A stretch of DNA of 64,000 nucleotides from Pleurodeles waltl (taxonomy: Eukaryota; Chordata; Amphibia; Caudata; Salamandridae): the NCBI RefSeq assembly GCF_031143425.1, contig NC_090441.1:222514928-222578927 (forward strand). Direction: 5' to 3'. The notes under the pieces are model-generated. The model was not told the DNA's origin, ran no database searches, and saw only the letters and a program-made list of their open reading frames with translations. Position numbers and translations under genes: made by a program. Numbering within the stretch: the first letter of the stretch is position 1; each line of letters starts with the position of its first letter. Below, piece after piece: positions 32,300 through 44,245 of this stretch.

Positions 32300-34317
32300 G
32301 AAATCAGTGAGGGTTAGAAAAATAGCCCACCCCAAGACCCTGAAAAGTAGGTGTAAAATGCACCTATAACCCCCAGAGACCACAGAAGTCGTGATAGGGG
32401 GTTTCTGCAAGGAAGACCTACACCAGCAAAGCAACAACAGTGGATTTCCGGACCTGAGTACCTGTGAAACAAGGGGACAAAGTCCAAGAGTCGCGACAAT
32501 GTCGAGAGTGGGCAGATGCCCAGGAAATGCCAGCTGAGGGTGCAAAGAAGCTGCCACCTGATGGTAAAAGCTGTGGATTCTGCAAGAACGAAGAGAGCTA
32601 GAAACTTCCCCTTTGGAGGATGGATGTCCCACGTCGTGAAGAAGCTTGCAGAGGTCTTCCCACGTAGAAAGACCGCAAACAAGCCTTGCTAGCTGCAAGG
32701 GTCGCGGTTAGGATTTTTGGGTGCTGCTGTGGCCCGGGAGGGACCAGGATGTCACCACTTGGGTGAGGAGACAGAGGGGGCGCCCAGCAAGTCAGGGAGC
32801 CCTCACAGAAGCAGGCAGCACCCGCAGAAGTACCGGATCAGGCACTTAGAAGTGGAGTAAACCGGCGTCCACCCGAAGTCAGAAAAGGGAGTCCCACGAC
32901 GCCGGAGGACAACTCAGAAGGTTGTGCACTGCAGGACAGAGTTTCGGGGACCCAGGCTTGGCTGTCCATGAAGGAAATCCTGGAAGAGAGCACAGGCGCC
33001 GGACCAGCTGCAAATCACGTGGTACCCAGCAATGCCATCTAGCGTGGGGAGGCAAGGACTTACCTCCACCAAACTTGGACTGAAGAGTCACTGGACTGTG
33101 GGAGTCATTTGGACAGAGTTGCTGAGTTCCAGGGACCACGCTCGTCAGGCTGAGAGGGGACCCAGAGGACCAGTGATGCAGTCTTTTGGTGCCTGCGTTA
33201 GCAGGGGGAAGATTCCGTCTACCCACGGGAGATTTCTTCAGAGCTCCTGGTGCAGGGAGGAGGCAGGCTACCCCCAGATCATGCACCACCTGGAAACAGT
33301 CGAGAAAGCGATACAAGGTTGCTAGTAGACGTCTTGCTACTTTGTTGTGGTTTTGCAGGCGTCCTGAGCAGTCAGCGGTCGATCCTTTGGCAGAAGGTGA
33401 AGAGGGATATGCAGAGGTACTCTGGTGAGCTCTTGCATTCGTTTTCTAAAGAATTCCCCAAAGCAGAGACCCTAAATAGCCAGAAAAGGAGGTTTGGCTA
33501 CCAAGGAAGGAGGATTGGCTACCAAGAGAGGTAAGAGCCTATCAGAAGGAGCCTCTGACGTCACCTGCTGGCACTGGCCACTCAGAGCAGTCCAGTGTGC
33601 CACAGACACCTCTGTTTCCAAGATGGCAGAGGTCTGGGACACACTGGAGGAGCTCTGGGCACCTCCCCTGGGAGGTGCAGGACAGGGGAGTGGTCACTCC
33701 CCTCTCCTTTGTCCAGTTTTTCGCCAGAGCAGGGCTGGGGATCCCATAGTGACCTATGTACAGTGCACGCATGTAATGATGTCCCCACACTCACAAAGTC
33801 CGGGGAATTTGCCCTGAACAATGTGGGGGCACCTTGGCTAGTGCCAGGGTGCCCTCACACTAAGTAACTTTGCACCTAACCTTTACCAGGTAAAGGTTAG
33901 ACATATAGGTGACTTATAAGTTACTTAAGTGTAGTGTAAAATGGCTGTGAAATAACGTGGACGTTATTTCACTCAGGCTGCAGTGGCAGGCCTGTGTAAG
34001 AATTGTCAGAGCTCCCTATGGGTGGCAAAAGAAATGCTGCAGCCCATAGGGATCTCCTGGAACCCCAATACCCTGGGTACCTCAGTACCATATACTAGGG
34101 AATTATAAGGGTGTTCCAGTATGCCAATGTGAATCAGAGAGAGCATAACCACTGAGGTTCTGGTTAGCAGAGCCTCAGTGAGACAGTTAGGCATCACACA
34201 GGGAACACATACAGGGCACATACTTATGAGCACTGGGGCCCATAGACACATAGACTAAAACAACATATATACAGTGAAATATGGGGGTAACATGCCAGGC
34301 AAGATGGCACTTTCCTA
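32293..34317 (-). mobile_element. LTR fragment C of the Gmr1-like family
   Basis: On the minus strand it starts TGTAGGAAAGTGCCATC at 34317 and follows the LTR of element D down to the TTTCTTACAG segment at about 32293, where the hAT gene ends; the poly(A) region and terminus are missing. Two internal deletions relative to D: about 390 bases near 33755 and about 40 bases near 34130. It lies between the hAT gene and the Harbinger transposase, with no internal element part. Confidence 0.85.
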
Positions 34318-34320
34318 CAT

Positions 34321-34667
34321 CTGGTTACCCCAACCTGTCATGGCTACTGACCCCAGTGAGGAATCCCAGGACAAGGGCAGAGGAACGCTACAATGAGGCA
34401 CATGGGCGGACTAGGAGGATTATTGAGCGTACTTTCAGCCTCTTAAAGGCCAGATTCCGGTGCCTCCATCTGACAGGTGGCTCCCTACACTACTCACCGA
34501 AGAAGGTGTGCCAGATCATCGTGGCATGCTGTATGTTGCACAACCTGGCTTTGTGACGTCAGATGCCTTTTCTACAGGAGGATGGGCCTGATGTTGGTCT
34601 TGTGGCAGCTATGGAGCCTGTGGACAGTGAAGAAGAGGTGGCAGAAGAAGAAGATATTGACAACTGA
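34321..34667 (+). pseudogene. C-terminal part of PIF/Harbinger transposase (HARBI1-like)
   Basis: Harbinger transposases are DDE nucleases with a separate Myb-like partner. The protein begins abruptly at SGYPNLSWLLTP, goes on with NPRTRAEERYNEAHGRTR (the Glu of the DDE triad lies in this region in the family), then ERTFSLLKARFRCL and CCMLHNLAL. TGA at 34554-34556 interrupts it; the next codons in frame continue normally with an acidic tail (EEEVAEEEDIDN) to the real stop at 34665-34667. TGA could come from CGA by CpG decay. The N-terminal half with the first two catalytic residues is missing, cut off by LTR C. Confidence 0.85.
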
Positions 34668-35137
34668 AACAACATCATCATGCAATACTTCCATTGAGAC
34701 ACAGGTAAGAGACTGACACTGCTTCTCGCATATCAGACTACTGTAAGAGATTGCATGATTCTGCCTTTTTGCCTCTGTATATGGACCCTGACAGTTCACT
34801 TTGGCTTTCCATTTCACAGATCTGTGTACCACTTTCTGTGTTCTGCTATGTTTACTGCTGCCCAACAACTGTCTAACATCGGTATGTGCAATAACACATT
34901 TGTGAAACTACAGACTGACTCCAGATTGATTTGTGATTCAAGGGTGTTTATTTCTGTGCTAATAAGTGGAGGAGGGTGTGCAATGGGTGGGGGTGATGGT
35001 GGGGGAATGTCCATGCTGGAGTCCAGTCTATTGGCATCACAGGTGCATTGTCCAAGGGGGCATAGGAAGTGGAGTAATGGCAGTTGAAGGTGGACAGGGT
35101 AACAGAGTGGGACAGAAGGGTGACTATCAAGAGAGTC
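34668..35137. other. Spacer between the two convergent Harbinger genes
   Basis: The transposase runs right and the Myb-like gene runs left, so this is a tail-to-tail region. No separate feature was recognised. Confidence 0.4.
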
Positions 35138-36663
35138 CTATTTCCTGGCGGGGGTCTTTGCAATGTTCTCTGTCTTGTGCCTGGATCGCAGGGACTGTTT
35201 GTGGGGTTGTTCTCCTTCTGCAGGGGGTGGGATGCTGGTGGCCTGTTGTTCCTGTGGTGGGACCTCCTGTCCACTAGCGCCGGCGGAGGTGGAGGGCTGT
35301 TCATCGTTCAGGCTAGTGTCAGGGGCCCGTTGGTGTGCCACTGTGTCCCTCTTGGTGTTGGCCATGTCTGCCAGAACGCCTGCAGTGGTGACCAGGGTGG
35401 TGTTAATGGACTTCAAGACCTCCCTAATCACCAGGTACTTCTGCAGCCGCTGGGTCTCCTTAAACTTGGCCAGTACCGTGCCCATCGTCTCCTAGGAATG
35501 ATGGTATGCTCCCATGATGTTTGAGAGTGCCTGCTGGAGAGTGGGTTCCCTTGACCTGTCCTCGCCCTGCCGCACAGCAGTCCTCCCAGCTTCCATGTTA
35601 TCCTGTGCCACTGTCCCCTTAACCGTGTGCCCACTTCCACTGACCCCAGGTCCCTGATTGTCTTGGATTATTGGGTTTGCCTGGGGTCCCTGTAGTGGTG
35701 GACACACTGCTGATTCACGTGTCCTGGGGACAGTGGCATGGAAACGCTGGGTGGGTGCTGTGAGGGTGTTTCCTGAGGAAGGAGTTTCTGTGGTTGTTTG
35801 TGACAGTGGCAGGGGAACCGACTGTCCCAAGGTCCCTGATGGGGCGGGTTGGTCATCTTGATCTAGGCGTGCAGAGATGCTGTCGTCACTGTGGGCATCT
35901 TCTGTGGGGGGACTGGATATGGCTGGCACCTACTGTCAGTTGACATTGGGTAGGGGTCCTGTTGGGTGGTAAATGCATAGTTATTGTATCTGTGTGTGCC
36001 CTCTTGTCCAATGTGTGAGTTACCCTCAACTCCTGTGGTTGGCTTATTGTCTTTGGCCTTGTGTGATTGTTAATGTTAGGGTCTGGGTGAGTATCTGTAC
36101 TGGACATGCTTTGGTGATGGGTGTCCATGCATTGGTGTGACATGCAGGCCGTGGGATTGGGATGTGTGGGTTGTAATAGTGGGGTATCTGTGAGGTGTTG
36201 GGGTGATGGGTGTGAGGGTAGGGGTAGGAGTTTGTGATGGCATGCAGGTAGGGTGGGGAATATAGTAGTAAAGATATGACTTACCAGAGTCCAGTTCTCC
36301 TGCTGCTCCTGCGAGGCCCTCAGGATGCATGATTGCCAAGACTTGCTCCACCAATGTTGTTAGTTGTGGGGGAGGAGGTGGGGGTCCACCGCCAGTCCTC
36401 TGTACTGCTACCTGGTGTCTGGATACCACTAAATGCACCTTCCCCCGTAGGCTGTTCCACCTCTTCCTGATGTCATTCTGTGTTCTTGGATGCTGTCCCA
36501 CTGCGTTGACCCTGTGAACAATTCTCCGCCATAGCTCCATCTTCCTTGGAATGGATGTCTGCTGCACCTGTGATCCGAATAGCTGTGGCTCTACCCGGAT
36601 GATTTCCTCCACCATGACCCTGAGCTCCTCCTCAGAAAACCTGGGGTGTCCTTGAGGTGCCAT
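35138..36663 (-). pseudogene. Harbinger Myb/SANT-like DNA-binding protein (two exons)
   Basis: This is the second gene of a Harbinger element; its product brings transposase to the ends of the element. Exon 1 runs from ATG at 36663 to 36285 and has a trihelix-type Myb/SANT domain: FSEEELRVMVEEIIRVEP, MELWRRIVHRVNAVG and RTQNDIRKRWNSLRGKV. It ends at a donor CTG/GTAAGT (36284). Exon 2 likely starts at 35922 after GGTGCCAG and is open to 35138 except for one TAG at 35492-35494 (probably from CAG). Its product is Pro/Thr/Ser-rich, then a helical part (MGTVLAKFKETQRLQKYLVIREVL) and a basic end (KQSLRSRHKTENIAKTPARK). Only one stop is seen, so decay is mild. Confidence 0.85.
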
Positions 36664-37232
36664 GATGTGGTGTGGGTGATATGTGAGGTGCTGTCTGTTG
36701 TGATGTGTGGGGGATGTGTTGTGATGTGTTTGCAGTACGTGGATGTTGAATGAGTGATGGTGTTGTGTGCCTGTGGATGCTGATGTTGTGTTTGCTATTC
36801 TCTCTCTGGGCTTCTTCCAAACAGGTCATTGTAAGGGGATGTGGGTAATGTGGGTGTATGTTTTATATTGGATTGGGTGTGTGGGTGTGATGTGTGTATG
36901 TGTGTCAGGTGTGTGTATTTTGAATTGTCCAATGTGGTTGTGTTTTGTAAGTGTGTGTGTATTTTGAGCGCGGCGGTGTGTACCGCCAATGGTTTACCGC
37001 GGTTGAAAGACCGCTACGTTGATTAGTGGGTCATGATATTGTGGACGTAGTTCTGTTGGCGTAACGGAGTAGGTTTTGCTGTTGCTAGTTCATCACTGAC
37101 CTTTGGTGTGGTATTGTGGCGGATTACGAGTTGTGGGTTGTAATACCAGTAGCGGATTTCCGCCGCGGCGACAGTATCTTGACAGCCGTCAGCACTGCGG
37201 TAAGTGGGATTTACCCCCAGGGTTGTAATGAG
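36664..37232. mobile_element. Right end of the Harbinger element with TG-rich stretch
   Basis: TG-rich sequence at 36668-36965 is followed by a GC-rich part and the terminus GGGTTGTAATGAGGGCC (37216-37232). Next comes TTA, the expected Harbinger target. The matching left end is not in this window's neighbouring sequence because LTR C occupies the position. Confidence 0.7.
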
Positions 37233-38652
37233 GGCCTTAGTCACTTGTATGGCTGAACTGGCGGTGGACCAGTATGCAGTAAAGAAACATCCCCATTCCC
37301 TTCAGGACATTGGAGACAATGCCTGCCTCTTTCTCATGCCTATCCTTTTTTTCACATCACTAAGTAGGGCTGCCTGAGAAAATCATCAATTGACAAAATT
37401 GCCAAGCTCCAATGTCTTGCTTGCATGAAAGTGGAGATACAATTGTGTACCTACCACCGTGCTTATTGCACCAATTACTGATTAAATGTTATTGAGTGAT
37501 TGTGAGTGATGGTTGATCATTTACTTGGCTGCAGACAGTGAAGGAGGGTGTTTAAATTTGTAAATTTGATTTCAATGATTTGGAATGTTTGGGGCCTGAT
37601 GGGTGATAATTTTTCCTGAAGGTGATTGGCTCTTAGCAAAACTTACCTGCAGAGTGTGCTCCTTTCTTCTGGTTCTTCAGAGAACAGACCAGTCACTTTA
37701 GTTAACAAATACAAATCTATACAACAAATTAGTCCAATTCTCTACCTGTTCATCAACAGCAGTCCGGTACAGGTCTATGTTGCAGGGTCTGGACTTGAAC
37801 AGAGTTACTTGGAGGAGAATGGGAGGACTCAGGGCGGTACTACCTCAACAGCCAGAAGGAGGTATTGACTTCAAAGGGCATGCAGCACAAAAGACTTGAC
37901 ACATCACCATTTTTGATTGTTGATGTGCAGGAATGGACACCTTCCTGCACATAAACAGTCATTCCCTGAAATCCAGGCACCTTTGCGCTGCGAGGGTGCC
38001 TGCATTGGTGCAAGGCAATTCAATTTAGTGCCAACACTAGGGGAAACACAGGGGTGCGCCGTATTTTTGTAAGTATGCTACATCCCTGTGTTTCTTAAGT
38101 GATGCAACATGGAGCTGGCAATTTTAGTACAGCGCCATGCTCCACCACTTTCTTGTAAATCTGCTGGTATGGTGTAATACTGTATAAATGAATAATAATA
38201 CATACAACATAACATCGGGGAAGTCCACAATGACCATGACCACTCTCTCGTTTAACTGTTGCAGCAGGAGAAAGAAAAAGAAAGCCTTCTCAACAAACAA
38301 TCATAGAAAAGTTTACTTGGGCATGCAATCTCCACAGTAGAAAACCTGTCCTAAAATCTGTTCTCTTAGTCTTCCAGAACCAGTCCACAAGATAGATAGG
38401 GGGAGAGGGAAAGCTTACTAACTGGCAGAAGAAAGCTACAGACTAGTACAGACAAAAGGAAGTCAGCTACAGAAACATGATAGATAGAAAAAAATGGGAA
38501 AATGCAGGGATAACTAGAATTTAACAAACATTAGATAGAATGAAGATGAGTAAGAAAAAGATAGACACGCACTGTAAAAAAATGAAAGGAGATGTAAAAG
38601 TTAGGGAAATAATAATAATAACACAACAGGATGACTTACTGAGGCCAGTAGA
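37233..38652. other. Spacer with a MITE fragment
   Basis: 37233-37900 and 38215-38652 hold nothing recognised. A segment at about 37900-38170 shares the AGGCACCTTTGCGCTGC...GGTGCCTGCATTGGTGCAAGG order with 46720-46770 and is probably part of a Harbinger-type MITE. Confidence 0.4.
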
Positions 38653-39674
38653 TCTGCCAGCTGCCACACCGGTTGGAGGCACCTCCGGCTCCCTGATCCA
38701 CCTCTGCACTAGCCCTCTTCTTGCCCTTGGGTGCTGAGGAAAGAAATAAAGAAGATAAAATAAAAGATTATTGGTACTAAACATTTTGACAGGCAAACGC
38801 AGTAGCACTGTACATTTCTAAATCAGATCACCTATAGTGCTAGTATCAAGTTGACCTATTCTTAATTTCCAAAACCTAAGCCCTATTCCAAATGTCCTAA
38901 ACCTAAACTGCATTTGTAACTAATAATGCATTGCAATGAATGATCTTTGCTTCTCAACCACCTTTGATGGGCCAACTCAGTCTCACTTTTCAATGCATAG
39001 ATGCATAGTACACAACACTGGGAGATTGTGATTGGGACATTATGAGCTGCATAAAGAAAGGCGCAGAGAACGCCAACTCACTGACATTAGTTACTAATAC
39101 TACCACTATCTTAGTGACCGGACAGAGGAGTCTGCATGGCTTCTTAAATAATCAGCCCAAGCGTGTTCCGATGAGTACAATTGTGTACAGCCGAGCACCT
39201 GGCTAGCTCAAACTGAATCACATAATATTCGCCATACCGTAAACTTACCTCTGAGTGTAAACATAATGCTATTTCGAAAATAATAACACTGTGGGACACA
39301 AAAAATAAATTATTACTCACCGAGCCCCAACACCTCTATGCTCAGGAGGTCAAGCAGGTCCTGCTAATGGTCCAGTATGTCCGCCTATCGGTGCGTTAAC
39401 TGCTGTTGGATGCAATGGACCTCGGTGTACTGACGCACACACCAGTGCACCTTTCCCACAGCAGTCAAAGCTCCTGCAAGGCATAGCTGCTCCCAGGCCT
39501 TTTGCCTGCTGCCGTCATGGAGGGGTGGTGGTGTTGCACATAAAAAACAAGTGTTGACACATCTGCCTCTGACAAAATCGCACAAGGCTGCTTCCCTTGG
39601 TGGCATGGACTACAGGGTGTGCGGCTAGCAGCCACACTGGCTCCACCACTCCCTCTCTCACCCTGCTCTGCCAT
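38653..39674 (-). pseudogene. Remnant of a second Myb/SANT-like gene, two exons with good splice sites
   Basis: On the minus strand, ATG at 39674 begins MAEQGERGSGGAS; a trihelix-like segment follows in two frames (SEADVSTLVFYVQHHHPS, then RQKAWEQL and VGKVHW). The last helical part (QDLLDLLSIEVLGLG) ends at a GTGAGT donor (39319). A second exon of about 82 bases (38734-38653) has the acceptor TTTCTTTCCTCAG and donor GTAAGTCA and encodes a basic PKGKKRASAEVD segment. The pattern resembles the Harbinger partner gene at 35138-36663, but it is a different family. Stops and at least one frame change are present. It could instead be a fragment of a domesticated host gene. Confidence 0.45.
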
Positions 39675-39719
39675 ACAAAGGGAAGAAATAGGAGAAGGAA
39701 GGAAGAAAGGAAAATCTAA

Positions 39720-40050
39720 GGCCCTGATTTAAGAAAAGTTTGCTCCACCCAGTGCAGTACCACTTTTCTTGTGCCCTTTAGCCCCCCTACCGCCACCATG
39801 TGTGCGCCATATTTAAAATGAGGCACACCATGCCACATGGTAGGGGGCAATAGCGTCAACATTTTTGACGCTATTGATGTACTATTCAGGGTTAGCGCCA
39901 AAATTCTGGGGCTAACCCTGAATAGTGTATAGGGACCCATTGATGGTGTGCCCCCTTTTAACGCCTCCACAGAGCAGGCGTTAAAAATGCCAAAAAAAAT
40001 GACGCAAAGAAATCTTTAAGATTTCTTTACGCCATTATTTTGCCCCCCAG
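39720..40050. mobile_element. Harbinger-type MITE, right end unclear
   Basis: Begins GGCCCTGATTTAAGAAAAG directly after TAA (39717-39719). It shares ACCGCCACCATGTGTGCG, CTATTGATGTACT and GAGCAGGCGTTAAAAATG blocks with 26917 and 43821. Several local inverted repeats are visible, e.g. around 39865-39885. Confidence 0.65.
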
Positions 40051-40823
40051 TTTTTTTGTTAGACTACAACACCTTCATATACTACAATGGGGAACCTGTA
40101 GACCACCCATCCATAGACGATAGGCCCGTGCATGGGGAGGAGGATCCCCAAGCAGAATGACCAGCACCCAATCATCAGCTCTGTTGATGTGGAATGTCAA
40201 CGGCATTGGGAATAGGCCCCGGTGAGGGTGGCACTGTTGCTACTGGATATGGTCATCCTACTTCCAGCCACTGAGATTAAACTAGAAGGATGGATTACTA
40301 TGTCAAGTCCTCAACAAAATGCTTGTCTCCAGTAAAAACCAAGAATGTTAGCTATCTTTTCAAAAGTAAACTCTTAATATTCTAAATTTCTAAATTCTAT
40401 TAGTGCATATAATCAATTAATATCCAGCAAAACTGTTCAAACTGATGATATATATAAGACACATGAAGTGGATGGAAGAGGTTTATGTCAACTCTGAGAC
40501 ATTTTTTCACTCTCATAAAAAGTGCTGCACTACGACCCCCTAACAATGCCATGGATGCACTGTATCCAGTACAGAGCTTTATGACACACCTTTTCACAGA
40601 TGTGTCAGAAACTCTGGTGTATCTGTGGCGCTAAAGTCACAGAAAAGTTACACTACTCTAGCAATGCAAGGAGGCCTCGATAGAAAAAAGCTCGGCATCA
40701 GTTTTACGCCTGTTCTGAGCAGTGAAGTCGCATATTGACGAGGTGAAATGTTGTGAAATGTTGTAAATTTCTCAGCATCAGTTCTGTGTGGCTTTTCCCA
40801 TCGGAACGCCTACCTTGCATACT
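40051..40823. other. Spacer, nothing certain
   Basis: A short stretch near 40185 can be read as LMWNVNGIGN, like the beginning of an L1-type endonuclease, but nothing follows that supports it. Confidence 0.35.
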
Positions 40824-41486
40824 TTGGGGCTTATTTAGGAGGCACTTATGATGCCGTAGCATCATTCTTTTTACTCTTTGTGATGCAGAACAGTCACCCG
40901 CGCCATATTTACACACTGGCACAAAGGTACCATTGCACCAGTTTGTAAACCCTTGCACCACATTATACTGGGCACAGGTATAATGTATGCAAGGGAGGCG
41001 TCCCCCCGCGAGGAGGCCCTCAGGAATGGTGCAGTGAAATCTACAAGATTTCACTGCGTCATTCAACATCATTCTATAACGCCTGCTCAGGGCTGGTGTC
41101 AAAGTGACGTTGTGCTTTGTTCTATTGGCCTCCCCAGGCTTTGCTGGACTAGCGTCAAACTTTTCAGTCGAGAAAAGCACCACAACTGTGTCAGAAATGA
41201 GGCATGTGCTAAGGAGCGCCATGGTGCACTGTATTGCTGCCATGGTGTTGTTAGGGGGGTGAAGGACGGTGCAGCAAACTGTTGCATCATGAACGCTGCA
41301 CCAGTTTGTAGTACATGAGGCCCATTATATCTGGCACAGGTATAATGTGACACAAGTCTTTACAAACTGACGCATTGGGCCCAAGGCGTCCGTTCGTAAA
41401 TATGGAGCAGAGTAAAGCACTGCTAGCACCACTGTTGCATCACAAAAAAATGACACAACAGTGGCACACTTGTGATGAAGCCCTAG
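40824..41486. mobile_element. MITE, Harbinger-like, probably nested
   Basis: Begins GGGGCTTATTTAGGAGGCAC and ends GTGCCACTG-like complement with GAAGCCC. The GCACAGGTATAATGT segment occurs twice (about 40973 and 41334), and CTGCACCAGTTTGTA-like segments occur near each, which suggests one MITE inserted in another of the same group. Confidence 0.55.
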
Positions 41487-41529
41487 TTTTATCAAGCCAG
41501 ATTGAATACAATCTTTTGCAAATAGGTGA

Positions 41530-42430
41530 TTGTATAGTTTAAATGGCCATAGAGATTGACCTCATGGGATGCTTTAGAGTAATGTATGGATCTGAAAAAG
41601 AAAGTGTACAATTCAGATTCATATCTATACTGTTATTGAAATGTGGAGTGCCGCAGGGGGTTCTTGCTGTAGTAGGTTGGATGAAGCATTACTTGTTAAA
41701 AGTCAGAGAGATCATAGGTTTCATTATTCCAGGGGAGCTTCCATTATGTGGTCTCCAGGATGGTGACCTGAGAAACTAGGGGAGCCTCCAACCATGAAGG
41801 AAGCTGTGAGAAATCTAGGGGTACATGTGGATCATTTTCTCACCTTCCAAGATCAGGCAAATTCATTCCGATCCTCCTGTTTCCATTACATAAAACTAAT
41901 AGGAAGTGACATCCTTTAATCTCTGCAGAGAGCAGGAAGTCAGTGGCCTGTGTGGTACTTTTATCCTCCTGGGACTACTGCAACTCTCAATATTTAGCCT
42001 TCTCAAGTAACACAACTCAGAGTCTTCAACAGATGCAAACTGTGGCCGCCAGAGTTCTGCTTAACCTGCCCCAGGTTGCAGCAAAGCAGAGAACATAAGA
42101 TTCTTACCTTGTCGCTGTACAACCAGAGTCAGTTTAGGGTTCTCTGCTCCCATCACAGGGCGTCCAAGCGTGTGATAAGAAAGGGCCTCGTTTCAACCAG
42201 GAGGAAGTTAGAAAATATTATTTTAATCACATACACTAAGTAGGAGAGAACATGGTGATGACCATGAGATTTCATGCGCGACAGGATGGTAAATGCTTTT
42301 CATATATTGCACCAAAATTATGAAACTCCCTATGTGACCACCTCAGTGCTGAAGAGAATCACAACAGATTCCATAAGAGGCTAAACCTTGCCTGTCCATC
42401 TAACATAATCTGAGGTCACTAGCACCCTGA
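41530..42430 (+). pseudogene. LINE reverse transcriptase C-terminal remnant 1 (CR1/L2 group)
   Basis: A degraded + strand reading with the order of a LINE RT tail: VECRRGF-like piece (41645, from GVPQG), VRNLGVHVDHFLTFQ (41810), QTVAARVLLNLP and FRVLCSHHRA (42030-42170), then NSLC/LRSAE-like pieces. Many stops are present. Such segments come from 5'-truncated copies made by target-primed reverse transcription. Confidence 0.65.
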
Positions 42431-42589
42431 TGCCTTTACTGACAGCTGCTGCATTACATACATGCTCATTCATTGATTCATTAGGATCATAAATGGTTCA
42501 AAAAAGCTCAGTGCAGGGAGTGTGTTATGCACCAACCAGGCAGAATCGCCCATTCCTCCTACAGCTCAATTGTCGGCTGCCGTTGTTCT

Positions 42590-43810
42590 TGTCAAAGCTT
42601 AGTGATATGAAGACAAGAAAAACTTTGGAGAGCTTCTGGAGGAAAAAGATAAATATAAACAGCTGATACTTGAATATAAAAATCTGATTAAATTAGAAAA
42701 CACGGCCTACTTCACTGATAAAATTCAAGAGGTGGAAAAATCTGCTAGAGAGCTTTTTCAAAAAGTGCAGAAGTTGTCAACAGTACCTACAGCCCATTTG
42801 TCACCCTCCTCTCAAAGTCATTGTGATAGTCTAGATTCTTTTTTCAAAAACAAAGTCAAATCAACATATAGCGACCTCAGGAATGTCATCAGCCTGGATT
42901 CTTCAATGGATGAGTGCTTAGTACCTAAATCTAGTACCTAAAGCTAAATTCAGATAAAACCAAGGTTCTCCTCTTTGGGCTCAATGAAGCCCTATGGAGC
43001 TTTGAGTGGTGGCCACACAGTTTGGGACCCCTACCTGTCCCAGTAAGTAAAGTTTTAAATCTTGGCATAGTGATGGATTCCAGGCTTGTCCTTGCAGACC
43101 ACACAAACCAAATACCAGCCTTATGTATTTTCACGCTAAAGCTAGTGAAAAAGATTCTCCCTTTTCTTCCCGAATAATTTCAGAAAACTGTGGGTACTTC
43201 ATTGGTCCATGCCAAATTGAGTTATTGTAATGCCCTTTAAGTTAGGTCCAAAATTGGGATCTTAAAAAAATTGCAGAGAATTCAGAATGCAGCAGTAAGC
43301 TTGTTAAACAATCTGAAAAATATGAGTCAGTCACTAAGGTTAAGGAAGAACTCAACTGGCTCCCTATCAATAAACAAGTTGCTTTTAACTCTTTGCATTG
43401 CGCATAATACCCTTTATCAATCTGGTGCAGTTCCCCTAAAAAGTAGGATTGCCTGAACTATTCCCTCGCGTAACCTCAGAACTTCCACTGCAAAAAAGAT
43501 AACTACTCCAAGGATTTTTAAAACCTTTTGAGGGGGTAGAAGTTTCTCCAACTATACCTCTCATTTCTGGAACTCACTTCCAGTTCACCTTAGAAGCCAG
43601 CCTGACCTGTTATCATTTAGAAAACTTTCCTCTACCTGTTCTTGTTAGCTGTTTCCTTCTCACCTATAGCAGTTGTATTTTGTTTTTTTAGGATATCTCA
43701 CTTTTTTCTGTTTTCTTATTTTCACATTGGTTTTCCTTCTCTACATTCATTTTAAGCACTTTGAGGCAGTGCAAGGACGCCTTTGGACATTTGTTTGTGC
43801 TTTATATATT
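42590..43810 (+). pseudogene. LINE reverse transcriptase C-terminal remnant 2 (CR1/L2 group)
   Basis: From about 42940: LKLNSDKTKVLLFG, VLNLGIVMDSRL, QRIQNAAVSLL, LNWLPINKQVAF, GGRSFSNYTSHFWNSLP and FRKL: the classic order of the LINE RT thumb and tail. A direct repeat GTACCTAAATCTAGTACCTAAA at about 42921 marks a break. The 5' part (42590-42920) encodes another, upstream LINE ORF2 piece (CDSLDSFFKNKV). The tail ends with TAAGCACTTTGAGGCAGTGC-type 3' UTR sequence. Confidence 0.72.
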
Positions 43811-43820
43811 AATTAACTCA

Positions 43821-44245
43821 GGGGCATATTTAAGAAAAGTGGCACTGCACTCTGTGCAGTGCCACTTTTCCTGTGCTCTTTACTGCCCCCTACCGCCACC
43901 ATATTCAAAATACGGCTCACCATGGGGCAGGGTAGGGGCAATAGCATCATTTTTCATTACGCTATTGATGTACTCTGCAGGAGTAGCACCAAAATATTGG
44001 TTCTACTCCTGCAGAGTACATAGGTGCCCATTCTAAAGAACGGAAGCCCCCTTTTAATGCGTGCCCTGAGCAGGCGTTAAAAGTGGCATAAAAAGTGACA
44101 CTAGTAAATCTGTTAGATTACATTGCGCCATTTGTTCGACCCCCCTAACGGGGGAACGCCGCCTTTGCATACATTATTCCTGGCACAGACATAATGTAGC
44201 ACAAAGGGTTACAAAGTGGCACAATGAATGCATAAAAAAGATATG
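43821..44245. mobile_element. Harbinger-type MITE
   Basis: Begins GGGCATATTTAAGAAAAGTGG; near the start, GGCACTGCA / TGCAGTGCC forms a short perfect hairpin. It shares the CTACCGCCACCAT, CTATTGATGTACTCTGCAG and GAGCAGGCGTTAAAAGTG blocks with the MITEs at 26917 and 39720. It sits directly at the 3' end of the LINE tail. Confidence 0.65.

Noticed and set aside
35084..35524. + strand frames opposite the Harbinger Myb-like gene
   Set aside because: They are antisense shadows of the minus-strand exon, which has a domain, splice sites and an in-frame continuation.
40180..40260. Start of an L1 endonuclease (WNVNG motif)
   Set aside because: Only five or six residues fit and nothing downstream supports an endonuclease.
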